Made by a program: the position numbers and the translations under genes
Notes under the pieces: model-generated
Databases searched by the model: none
What the model was told of the DNA's origin: nothing
Seen by the model: the letters and a program-made list of their open reading frames with translations, nothing else
In this document: piece by piece, positions 11,141 through 22,975 of the stretch
How positions within the stretch are numbered: the stretch's first letter is position 1
Layout of the letters: every line of letters begins with the position of its first letter
Assembly (NCBI GenBank): GCA_027627225.1
Contig: CM051029.1
Location: 12,370,023-12,434,022 of the forward strand
Source of the DNA: Congeria kusceri
Taxonomy: Eukaryota; Mollusca; Bivalvia; Myida; Dreissenidae
Direction of reading: 5' to 3'
Length of the DNA: 64,000 nucleotides

Positions 11141-13411
11141 GATTATATGAAGATACATGTATACAATATTAATAATAACTAACGACTACTATTGTTACTA
11201 TAATATAGCTAGCATCATACATACATAGTAACATACATGTGCATGCCTCTTGTTCATTCGATTTATTACAAACAACCATTACAACCATTACAGAAAACAT
11301 ACATTTATTACAACTGAAATAACAATTTTAAAGCTTTAAAATATAAACCCTGGATAAGTGTCATCCATATAATCCATACCTAATTCGATACACAGGTAAT
11401 TATGGTATGTCGAAGCTAACAATTAGAAATATATCTTGCAGCTGTTTCAGTACAACTGATCCCATATCATTTTCCATTAATGTTGTTTTAGAGGTTGTTA
11501 TACAACATATGGAAGAAGATTTTAGGGCGGCGCATTCAAATAATAAGATACCATAGAATAAATGAAAAACAAATGACACCATTACAGTAGAAAAGTATGC
11601 AGACAGCGTACGGTTATCCTCAATTACTAGCAAAAGGCATTACTTTCATTTGATAATATGACTTATAAACATCAAAGTTGTCTCCAGTTGTGTGTAAAAG
11701 CATATTGCTATCCTACCGAAAAGAGGCACAAGAAAGTATCGTTATACTTGAAATACAATGGATTCTGTACGATGGAATACGTTTTAAATATGATAAATGC
11801 CTTAAGTTTACGATTTTGAAGGTATCGCATATTCAAATAAAATGTAAATATTTAAAATGGTTCTATAAAGTATAGATCAAGCATAAACTAGTACATAGGG
11901 CTTAGAAGGCACTGTAGACACCAAAATGATGCATTTTCAACAAGTAAATTTAATTGCGACAGTCAGCAAGCGAACACAATCAGAAGTAGACTAAAAATAA
12001 TTCTTGAAGTGTAGCCAACCCAATAGTATGATATCAAAAAGTAACATAATTAATTGTATTATCATGTACGAGTCTCATAACAATGTATACGAAACTCGCA
12101 ATAAGTGGTCAAAAAGAAGATAACGGTAGCTGATGATAGAAACTCAATGGTGGAAATGACTGAAATCGAGCAACGCACTTAATAAAGTAATTAAAAAGAC
12201 AATGTAATGGTATTCGTAATAGGATTATTTAACGAGTGATCAAACAATTGATTATTAACTTGATTGAAGTCAAACGGATTGTGGTCCGGCATCTCGCAAA
12301 TGAAATGCATTTGTTGAGAACAAATGTAGAACGTCGAAGCATTTCGGGAACGTATTACACATATTACAAAAATTGTCCTTTCTTTTCCTTAATCACTTAT
12401 TTTAATTAGCACGGTAAGTTAATGTAGATTGTCCTTTTTTATTTAAATAATCACATATAACAGCCTACGTAGTAACTATTTAAATTAAAGGTGTAAGCAT
12501 ATTTTTCTTATAGACCAAATCGCATATAATATATGCTTCATAAGATAGTATGTATTCAGAATATAGGGATTTAATGCCCACAAAATGCTGGAGATATCCT
12601 ATTGCGTTATAATATACGGCCAATGAAATAATTGCATTTATGACATCAAATACATTTACAAACCTGTGGAATTGCTAAGATATCCCTATGCAGAAATTCG
12701 CCATAAGTATGCATAAGCTGATTAAGACAGAAGTCGAATCGATAGTATGCATAAAAAACTTAAAATTGAAAAACATGATGGAGAGAAATAAGATAATGAA
12801 GAAAATCGATTAATCCGTAATCAGCATACACAATGCGGAATATTATTCTGTCAGCTAGACGTAATCTAAAAAAAATTGCATATGAAATTACAATTATTTG
12901 TGAAGGTCAAAAACATTTACATTGATATTTGCCTAAGATGCATGAGAAGCATCTCAACATACTATCGAAACAAATAAACGCATGTAACTTAATGCTTGAA
13001 ATACAACCAGATTTCACACGTTTTTAAATTAATAAAAAAAATAACTTTTATGTTTCAGAAGATGTCATATATTTAATCAAATAGAAAACGCCATTACGCA
13101 TGTAAACAACACTGCTTGTTTACAAGTATGCGCTCGTGTAGTTGCAAATATATCACTCATATTGGTAAACCGCCTTGAAATATTAAATTGCCCATAAAAA
13201 CAGGCAAGTAAGAACAAAAATTGTTCTATAATATATAACAATTATATAAATGTATGACAAAGAACGCACTGTAGACGCTGAAAATATTCATTTTAATTTG
13301 TAATTTCAATTTCTACAAGGTGCAAACGAACAGTCAGCACGACAAATCAAAATAGTGCTAAAAATATTGCACACTCAACAATACAGTGTCAACTAGATGT
13401 GTCACAGACAC

Positions 13412-14312
13412 GGACGCCCCAACGAGATGTGTTTGGAAACAGACATAGACGTGTCGCCAGCACTAATTTTTGCCGCAACAATTTAATTTCAAATATATTC
13501 CATAGTAGAACAAATGACAGAGCCGTAATTCTGCCAAAATTGATCGCAGCCAAAATTCCTTCCTTTACGATCACCTAAACATTAACGTCCTTCAGCGTTG
13601 ATAGTTTGATAGCCATCCGAAAAGCATTTCAAGAGATGAGTCCACAAAATATCGGGAAGTATATATGCCATAATGGAAAAGTGGCAAAGGGACATAATTC
13701 TGCCAAAATTGGTCGCCGCCGAAATTCCCAAATTAGTGAGTCGTCAGTCTAACACTAACCATACAGTAGAAAAGTAGCCAAGGGCCATAAGTCTGCCGAA
13801 ATTGGTCGCAATCGAAATTCATTCCTTTCAGATCACCTACACATGACGGTTCTTTAGCTTTGAAAGTTTGAGCAAAATCAGCGCAGCACTTAAAAAAGAG
13901 TTTAGTCCACAAAATTTCAAGAAGTACTATAGTGATAAAAATGACAAATACCCATAAACCTGCCAAAATTCGACGCAGCCTCAATGTCTTCTTTTACGAT
14001 CACCTACACATTAAGTTTCTTCAGCTGTGAACGTGTGAGTTAAATTCGCCCAGCGGTTGAAGAGGAATTGATAATTATATATTCGTGTTGGAAAATATTC
14101 AAAGGACCACAATTCTACCTAAATTGGTCACAGCAAAAATTCCATCTCTCACGATCACCCACACATTCAGCTGTGAAAGTTTTAGCGAAATCCGCCCGGC
14201 AGTAAAAGAGGTGTTGAATCCATTAAATTTTCATGACGTGCATACGTACGTACGTACGGACCGATGGACCGCCAAGATCAATGCCTAATGCCTCCTATTT
14301 TGTGGGGGCATA
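13412..14312 (+). mobile_element. Pearl-like element, palindrome right arm
   Basis: Starts GACGCCCCAACGAGATG and carries five or so diverged core repeats (GCCAAAATTGATCGCAGCC at about 13536, GCCAAAATTGGTCGCCGCC at about 13702). It then has an ACGT microsatellite at about 14238-14259 and ends TGCCTCCTATTTTGTGGGGG. This 3' end keeps the best hairpin (TGCCTCC pairing with GGGGGCA) of any copy in the window, so it is probably closest to the original element terminus. Confidence 0.8.
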
Positions 14313-15049
14313 AAACTGAAGGTAGAAGCAACACACGAACACAGTACGCACTACATTTCGACATAATGATGGAAATGTGACACTACTAACACTGCAGGAT
14401 CAAATGGTGAGGTAGAACTTAAGATAGCTGTAACAGAAATCGAAAAACGCACTTAATAAGGTGAGCTATAAAGACACCATAACTGTATCCTTACTCCAGA
14501 GAATGTATGGTTAATTACTATCAATTAAACAGTATAATTTGACAAAAGATGCCTATTCCTGAAACTCGCCATAATACTGAAAGTAAGACAATCAGAGCAC
14601 CCGAATGCTGGAAATGAAGCTAAATAACTGTGTTTGGGGAGAACAAATATAGAATGCTAAATAATGGATAGTTTTGTTAAATAATTTTGCTATTATTATT
14701 AATATATTTTAACATACATGTATGATTGTTAATTCGATCATTACTAAAACTTGTTCTTTATTTGATTTACCCCAAATTCTCGTTTGTTGAACTCTAGTGT
14801 ATTGGCACCATCCTGTGGTCACAATTTGGTAACGCGAATCGTCTGAGATAAATGGATAATCATTCAAGATTTACTGACTGCATGTATCGCATTTTATATG
14901 GCACTCTTCTTAAATGCATTAAAGAACACAGTTGCACATTTTTTTAAATCTTTGTTGACCTGTAGGTGGACTAAAATATGTAATAAAGTTAACGGTCATC
15001 AATTTTAGCAGTAAATAATGACAACATGTAACATTGTTAGTTTAATATT

Positions 15050-17545
15050 GCTAGCATCATAATTACATAGCAACTTACATGTTTTATATCTTATTATATT
15101 ATTTATAACAACCATTACTACCGTTAAAGTAAATATATAGTTATTACAACTATACGAACAATGATAAAACTTTACAGATGAATATGGCATGTAATAACTA
15201 ATAATTTGTCAGATATCCTGCAGTGTTTTAGGACAACTGACCCTGTCTCATTTTCCATTAATGTTGTTTCAGAGTCTGATGTAAACATTATGGAAAAAAG
15301 TTGAAGTCTGATGCAGTAAAATAATAAGATACCATAGAATAAATAAAAATAAACATTACAGTAGAATATTATGCCGTCACATTACGTTTATTCACATTTA
15401 CTATCAAAAATGAATTTTGTTCATTTTTAATATGAATACTTAACATTTAATATGTCCCCAGATGTGGATTAAAGCATCCCGCTATGCCTTCGAAATGAGG
15501 CACAAGAAAGTAACGCAATACTTGAAATACAACACGATGAAATCCGTTTTAATATAATAAATGCATACAGATAACGCTATTGAAGACATCATAATATATT
15601 GAAACAAAACGTAAACGCCCTTTCAAATGAAAGCTACACTGATTTTTTAGAAGAGCACTCTTATAATTACACAAATACATATTATTTAAATCTTTTAAGA
15701 AAACCGCATTGAAACATGCAATTACATCTATCAAATTGGCAATTGTGGCTCAATTATCGATCATGCATATACTACCATATAGAGCATAGAACACACTTTA
15801 GACACCACACTGATGCATCATAATAAACAACATTAATTTCGACAGCCAGCCAGCGAACATAATCAGAACAATACTTAGACACTTATCATTCACTTGAAAC
15901 AAACCAAATGCATATACATATTGTGTTTAAAACATAAACGTGCCCTATATTTTACTACAATATTAAAAAGCGAAACACTATTTAAAACTACCTATATGAT
16001 GGTTACTTTTGAGAAGTAATATTGTTAGCATTATAAATACATTGCAACATACATGTATGCTTGCTAATTATTACTAACAACCTTTCTATATTCGACCTCC
16101 TCCAATTCTGATGTTTTGAACGCTGGAGTATTTGCACCAATCTGCTGTCACAGTTTGCTGTCTCGTATCATTTGTGATAATTGGATCATAAATCAAATCT
16201 GATTGACTGCATTTATTAGGTTTTATATTGCACTCCTGTTAAATGTATTGTCAATAAAAAAACGTCCATAATGTTTAAATATTTGTTTACCAGTAGGCAG
16301 ACTAAAACGTATGATAATGATCAAGGACAACTGTTTTAACAATACATAACAACTAATATAGTCAGAATAGGTTTGATAGCATTAACGTTACACGTTTTCA
16401 TGCTTATTCGATTATTACTAATAACCATTACAGCCATTAATTAGATCATATATTTATTGCAGCTGTAACAACAAAGATAAAGCTTTGACATATAAACTCA
16501 GGGAAAGTGTCCCATGTATAGCCCATACAGATTTCGATTCCCATGTAATAATGGTATGTCAAAACTAACGATAATTCAGATTTCCTGCAGCTGATTTTAG
16601 TACAACTGATCCAATCTCATGTTCCATTAATGTAGTTTGAGGGTCTGTTATGCAACACATGGAAAAAGATTTTAGTCTGACGCTGTAAAATAATAAGATA
16701 GCATAGAATGAAAATATTGACACCATTAAAGTAGAAAAATGTGATGCAGTCAGGTTACGGTTATCCGAAATTACCCTATAAAATGAATTAAATTAATTTG
16801 TTAATATCACTAATTAACATCCAATTTGTCCACAGGTGCGTGTCAAAGTATATCGCTATGCTACTGAAAAGAGGCACAATATAGTTACCTAATATTTGGA
16901 ATACAATACGAATGAATACGTTTTTAAAATAATAAATGCATAAAGTTTACGCGATTGAATATATCATACATTCAAAACAAACCTAAACGCCCTTACGCAT
17001 AAAAATTACACTTACTCTTTAGTGGAGGCCTCTTAAAATTACATTATAGCTAAGAAAAACGCATTGAGTCATGCAATTATACCTATCAAAAAGGCAGTTG
17101 TGGCTTAAACTGGTTCTTTAAATCTTTGATAATGCAAATACTGGTATATAGGGCATAGAACACACCGTAGAGACCACAATGACGTATTATAAGGAGCAAT
17201 TTTGATTACGACAGACAGCAAGCGAACACTATCAGTACTACACTTCGAAATAATGCTTGAAGTGTGGCCAACCCAATAGTAAAGTATCAAAATGTAAGGT
17301 ATACTAATTAATTGTATTATTATGTACGAGACTCATAACTGTGTAGACGAAACTCGTCGTAGGTTAAAAATAAGCTAATGATATCAACTCAATGCTGGAA
17401 ATGAGTGAAACCGAACAAAGCATTCAAGAAATTTGTTATAAAGACATTATATTGTTATCAGTAATAGGGATCATTAAACGAGAGATCAAATAATGTATTA
17501 TTAGCCATTTATTTGTAGTCAAACGCTGTGAGGCCCGGCAACTCG
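15050..17545 (+). repeat. Two tandem copies of a ~1.37-kb module
   Basis: Landmarks repeat at a spacing of about 1371-1374: the TCATTTTCCATTAATGTTGT type at about 15248 and its counterpart at 16618, and GAGGCACAA at about 15497 and 16871. The first copy (15361-16240) is also the sequence copied at 3481-4260. The second copy is the one kept once in M5 and in the palindrome arms. Confidence 0.85.
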
Positions 17546-17682
17546 CCAAATGGAATGAATTTGTGGAGAACAAATGTAGGACGTATATGCATTTCTGGAA
17601 CGTATTACACATACAACAAACATGATGCTTCTTTTCCTTAAGATATGTACTAATTTAAATTCACACCGTGCTTTGTTAGAGT

Positions 17683-17930
17683 TATTTCTTGGGTGGGGAT
17701 AATTCCAACAATGATCCGTTTCATTCACTTAAAACAAACCGAATGCATATACACATTTTTTCCAAACTTAAACCTGCGCTATTCTTTCAGACCATATGTT
17801 AAAGCAAAACACTATTAAAAATATACGGGTGCCGAATAAGTAAGGAAATGAATTACATTTGTTTGGATATACTACAATATGATATGGGTAAGTATTAAAT
17901 ATATATAGACAGTACCTTAAATCAAAGTAT
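17683..17930 (+). mobile_element. Array-specific ~250-bp insertion (first copy)
   Basis: Begins near TTATTTCTTGGGTGGGGATA and ends before CAAAGTATATCGTCC. At the corresponding place in the palindrome arms (about 12415-12430, and about 7545 inverted) the flanks are joined without it. It is present in every monomer M1-M14. Related partial sequence is at about 15885-15985 and 3945-4040 (CAAACCAAATGCATATA). It may be a small interspersed element. No clear terminal repeats, no coding capacity. Confidence 0.6.
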
Positions 17931-18904
17931 ATCGTCCTTTCTTATTGAAACAAACATACATAACAGTCTTCAAAGAAACTGCTTAAATTAAAGGTGTAAG
18001 GATATTTTTCTAATAGATCAAAACGCATTTAATATATGCTTGGTGAGAAACTATGTATTCAGACAATAGGGATTTAATCCACACAAAATACGGGAGGTGC
18101 TATAATGCGTTATAATATATGGCCAATGCAATAACTGCATTTAGGACATGAAATACATTTACAAACCTCGGCAAATGCCATGATATCCCTACACAAGACA
18201 TTCGCCATAAGTATGCATAAGCTGATAAAGATAGAAATTGAATCCATAGTATGCATAAAAAGCTTACAATTAAAAACATGATGGAGAGAAATCAGAGAAA
18301 ATAAGACAATCGAATAATCAGCATACATAATGCGGAATATTATTCTGTCCGTTAGCCGTTTACCACAAATATTAGCATATAGTATTAAAATTATTTGTGA
18401 AAATAAATAAAATAACATTTGTATTTGCCTCACATGCATGCACAAGCATCTCAACAAACTTCCAAAAGAAATAAACGCATGTAACTTAATGCTTGAAATG
18501 CAACCAGATTTAATACCTTTATAATTTAATAAAGAATACCTTTATGCTTCAGAAAATATCATATATTTAATCAAATAGAAAACGTCATTACGCATGTAAA
18601 AAACACTGACTGTTGACAAATATGCGCTCTTTTAGTTACAAATGTATACTCATATTTGTTAACCGCCTTGAAATATGCAATTGCCAATATAAAACAGGCA
18701 AGTGAGTCCTAAACTTGCTTAATAACATATAGAACAAGAACAGATGTAGGTCATAAAACGCACTGTAGACCCTAAATTATGCATTTCAATTCTTAATTTT
18801 TATTTCTACAAGCTGTAAGCGAACACTCACCACGCTAATCGACATATTTCTGAAAATATTGTACACTCAGCAGTACAGTATCAACTAGATGTGTCACAGA
18901 CACG

Positions 18905-19870
18905 GATGCCCCCACCACATAAGTTGGGAAACAGACAAAGGACTTGTCGCCAACACTAATTCTTGCCTCCAAAAATATTTTTTTATAATTACTTTATAGT
19001 AGAAAAATAACAAAGGGTAATACTTCAACAGAAATTGGTCGTAGCTGAAATTTCTTGCTTTGCGATCGCCTAGACAATAATGTCCTTCAGCTTTGACAGT
19101 TTGAACGCCATCCGTCAAGCATGTCAAGAGAGGCTGAGTCCACAATATATCGATAAGTATATATTCTATAGTGGAAAATTGGAAAAGTGCCATAATTCTG
19201 CCAACATTAGTCGCTGCCGAAATGCTTTCATGTATGATAACTCACACATTAAGACCCTTTTGTTGTAAAAGTTTGAACAAAGTTTATCAAACTGTTAAAG
19301 AGAAGTTGAGTCTCTATGTCTATATTCTATAGTAGAAAAATGGCCAAACTACATACATCTGCCAAAATTCATTCCTTTTAGATCATCTACACATACTGGT
19401 TCCTCAGCTTTAAACATTGAAGCAAAATCAGCTTAGCACTTCAAAAAGTGTTGAGTCCAAAAAATTTCAAGAAGCACTATAGTAGTAAAAATGAAAAATA
19501 GCAATAAATCTGCCAAAATTGGACGCAGCATAAATTTCGTCTTTTACGATCACCTACACATTAAGGTTCTCCAGCTGTGAACGTTTCAGTTAAATCCGCC
19601 CAGCTCTGTAAGATCAGTTCATATTTTGTATATTCTATAGTGGAAATAATGACAAAGGGCCATATTTCAACCAAATGTAGTCTCAGCAAAAATTCAATTT
19701 CTCACGATCACCCACACACTAAGGTTCAAAAGCTGTGAAAGTTTGAGCGAAATCCGCCAGCAGTAAAAGAGAAGTTGAATCCATACAATTTCAGGACGTG
19801 CGTACGTACGTTCGTACGACCCGACGGACCGCTAAGAACAATGACTAATGAATCCCAATGTGTGGGGACA
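18905..19870 (+). mobile_element. Pearl-like element P1
   Basis: Start ATGCCCCCACCACATAAG, core repeats, microsatellite CGTACGTACGTTCGTACGAC at 19801-19820, end CCCAATGTGTGGGGACAG. Near-identical to P8. Confidence 0.8.
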
Positions 19871-22007
19871 GAAACAGAAAGGCAGAAGCAAGAAACGAAC
19901 ACAGTAGGCACTACATTTCGACATAATGCTGGAAATGTGACACTACCAATAATGCAGTATCAAAAAGTGAGGTAGAAACTATATGTAGCAGTGTCAGAAA
20001 TCGAAAAAAGCGCCCTTAATAAGGTGAGCTATCAAGACACGATAATGGGATCTTTACTCCGGAGGCTTTATGGCTAATTGCAATCAATAAAACTGTATCA
20101 GTTGTCAAAACATGCCTAGTTCTGCAACTCGCCATAATACTGTAAATAACACAATGAGAGCACCCGAATGCTGGAAATAAAGCCAGATCAATGTGTTTAT
20201 GGAGAACAAATATAGAACGGTAAATAATGGTAAGTTTTGTTTAAATAATATTGCTAGCATCATAAATATATTTAAGAACACATGTATGATTGGTAATTCG
20301 ATTATTACTAACACTCTTTCTTTATTTGACTCTCCCCAATTCTCGGGTGTTGAACTCTAGTGCGTTGGAACCATCCTGTTGTCACAGTTTAGAGAATCGA
20401 ATCATCTGAGATAAATGGATAATCACTCAAATTTGATTGACTGTATTTATGGCATTTTATATCGCACTCCTCTCAAATGCGTTGATAAAACACTCTTGCA
20501 TAATGATTAAATCTTTGTTAACCTGTAGTTGGACTAAACTATGTAATGGTGATAAAGGTAAATAATTTTAACAATCAATAATAACTAATTTTGTCACAAT
20601 AGTATTGATAGTATAAACATTACATAGTGACACACACGTTTTCATGCATATTCGATTGTTACTAATAACCAAATGGAATGTATTTGTAGAGAACAAATGT
20701 AGGACGTATACGCATTTCGGGAACGTATTACATATAAAACAAACATGATCCTTCATTTCCTTAAGTTATGCACTAATTTAAATTCACACCGTGCTTTGTT
20801 AGTTATTTCTTGGGTGGGGATAATTCCAACAATGACACTGATCATTCACTTAAAACAAACCGAATGCATATACACATTTTTTCCAAAAATAAATGTGCGC
20901 TATTCTTTCAGATCATATGTAAAAGCAAAACACTATTTAAAATATGTGGGTGCCGAATAAGTAAGCAAATTATTTACATTTGTTTGGATATACTTCAATA
21001 TGACATGGGTAAGTATTAAATATATAGAGATAGTACTTTAAATCAAAGTACATTGTCCTTTTTTATTGAAACAGGCATAGATAACACTCTTCATAGAAAC
21101 TACTTAAATTAAAGATGTAAGGATATTTTTCTAATAGATCAAAACGCATTTAATATATGCTTGGAAAGATACTATGTATTCAGACAATAGGGATTTAATC
21201 CCCGCTATCCAATTGCGTTATAATATATGGCCAATGGAATAACTGCATTTAAGACATGAAATACATTTACAAACCTGTGCAATTGCCAAGATATTCATAC
21301 ACACGAAATTCGCCATAAGTACGCATAAGCTGATAAAGATAGAAATCGAATCCATAGTATGAATAAAAAGCTTACAATTAAAACCACGATGGAGAAAAAT
21401 CAGAGAGAATAAGACGATCGAATAATCAGCATACATAATGCAGAATATTACTATGTCCGTTAGCCGTTTACCACAAATATTAGCATATGGAATTAAAATT
21501 ATTTGTGAAAATAAATAAAATAACATTTGTATTTTCATCACGTGCATGCACTAGCATCTCAACATCTTCCAAAAGAAATAAACGCATGTAAATTAATGCT
21601 TGAAATGCAACCAGATTTAATACCTTTATAATTTAATAAAGAATAACTTTATGCTTCAGAAAATATCATATAGTTAATCAAATAGAAAACGTCATTACGC
21701 ATGTAAAAAAAAAACTGACAAATATGCGCTCTTTTAGTTACAAATATATCACTCATATTTGTAAACCGCCCTGAAATATGCAATTGCCAATATAAAACAG
21801 GCAAGTGAGACCCAAACTTGCTAAATAACATATAGAACAAGAACAGATGTAGGTCATAAAACGCACTGTAGACCCTAAATTATACATTTCAATTTGTAAT
21901 GTTTATTTCTACAAGCTGTAAGCAAACACTCAGCACGCTAATCGACATATTTCTGAAAATATTGTTCACTCAACAGTACAGTATCAACTAGATGTGTCAC
22001 AGACACC
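18905..22007 (+). repeat. Monomer M1 (3103 bp)
   Basis: First homogenised monomer. Matches M8 at an offset of 22,990-22,989 and, in its first ~1.9 kb, M6 at an offset of 16,813. The near-identity to M8 begins slightly upstream, about 18450, inside M0. Confidence 0.95.
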
Positions 22008-22975
22008 GATTCCCCGACCACATATGTTTGGAAACAGACAAAGGACTTGTCGCCAACACTAATTCTTGCCTCAAAAAATATTTGTTTAATAATTATTTTA
22101 TAGTAGAAAAATGACAAAGGGTAATACTTATACAGAAATTGGTCGCAGCTGAAATTTCTTCCTTTGCGATCGCCTAGACATTAATGTCCTTCAGCTTTGA
22201 AAGTTTGAACGCCATCCGCCAAGCATTTCAAGAGAGGCTGAGTCCACAAAATATCGATAAGTATATATTCTATGGTGGAAAGTGGAAAAGGGCCATAATT
22301 CTGCCAACATTAGTCGCTGCCGAAATGCCTTCATGTATGCTAACCCACATATTAAGGCCCTTTTGTTGTAAAAGTTTGAACAAAATTTATCAAACTGTTA
22401 AAGAGAAGTTGAGTCTCGATGTCAATATTATATAGTAGAAAAATGGCCAAAGGCCATATATCTTCCAAAATTCATTCCTTTTAGATCATCTAAACATACT
22501 GGTTCCTCAGCTTTAAACATTCAGGCAAAATCAGCCTAGCACTTCAAAAAGTGTTGAGTCCAAAAAATTTCAAGAAGTACTATAGTAGTAAAATTGAAAA
22601 ATAGCAATAAACCTGCCAAAATTGGACGCAGCCTAAATTTCGTTTTGTACGATCACCTACACATTAAGGTTCTCCAGCTGTGAACGTTTCAGTTAGATCT
22701 GCCCAGCTCTGTAAGAGGAGTTCATATTTTGTATATTCTATAGTGGAAATAATGACAAAGGGCCATAATTCTACCAAATGTAGTCTCAGCAAACATTCCA
22801 TCTCTCACGATCACCCACACACTAAGGTTCTAAAGATGTGAAAGTTTGAGCGAAATCCGCCAGCAGTAAAAGAGGAGTTGAATCCATACAATTTCAGGAC
22901 GTGCTTTCGTACGTTCGTACGACCCGACGGACCGCTAAGAATAATGTCTAATGCCTCCCAATGTGTGGGGAGTGA
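22008..22975 (+). mobile_element. Pearl-like element P2
   Basis: The start is mutated to GATTCCCCGACC. The microsatellite begins GTGCTTTCGTACG, a variant shared only with P9. The end is GTGTGGGGAGTG instead of GTGTGGGGACAG. Confidence 0.8.

Larger units (their letters stand above)
5055..14820. repeat. ~9.8-kb palindrome (large inverted repeat)
   Basis: Two ~4.8-kb arms (5055-9876 and 10095-14820) are reverse complements around a ~220-bp spacer. Paired landmarks: 5627-5646 with ~14235, 9031-9043 with 10906-10918, and 9851-9860 with 10110-10119. By eye, identity is around 90% near the outer end and ~94-95% near the centre. Each arm contains a full-length macrosatellite unit, a pearl-like element and an LTR/PBS-like segment. 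No transposase or other gene is present. Confidence 0.93.
10095..14820 (+). repeat. Palindrome right arm
   Basis: 10095-10880 is the inverted counterpart of 9090-9876. 10885-11140 is the inverted LTR/PBS-like segment. 11140 to 14820 is a forward full-length macrosatellite unit. It keeps the ~1.1-kb region (about 11270-12290) absent from 3.1-kb monomers and lacks the array-specific ~250-bp insert (empty site near 12415-12430). The arm continues without a break into divergent monomer sequence on the right. Confidence 0.9.
13412..18904 (+). repeat. Monomer M0: divergent flanking monomer (~5.5 kb)
   Basis: From the pearl-like start in the right palindrome arm to the next one is about 5.5 kb, longer than any array monomer. 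The excess is explained by two tandem copies of a ~1.37-kb module (about 15050-16370 and 16370-17545). M0 keeps the region deleted from 3.1-kb monomers (flanks at 16425-16427 and 17546-17548). From about 17550 on it runs like array monomers and contains the array-specific insert. It marks the edge of the homogenised array. Confidence 0.85.

Noticed and set aside
5055..14820. Foldback or Polinton-type DNA transposon
   Set aside because: Large inverted arms suggested it, but there is no transposase, integrase or polymerase gene. The arms are made of the same repeat unit as the array, so a rearranged repeat explains them better.
19080..19268. Recurring ~62-codon plus-strand frame starting ATGTCCTTCAGC in most monomers
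   Set aside because: It lies in two core repeats of the pearl-like element. In several monomers it is changed in frame or length by small indels (P2, P9, P10), and it has a matching open frame on the opposite strand.
19726..19911. Recurring ~61-67-codon minus-strand frame over the microsatellite (also in nearly every monomer)
   Set aside because: It is the 3' part of the pearl-like element read through the ACGT microsatellite. Lengths and ends vary with indels, and no start context or domain supports translation.
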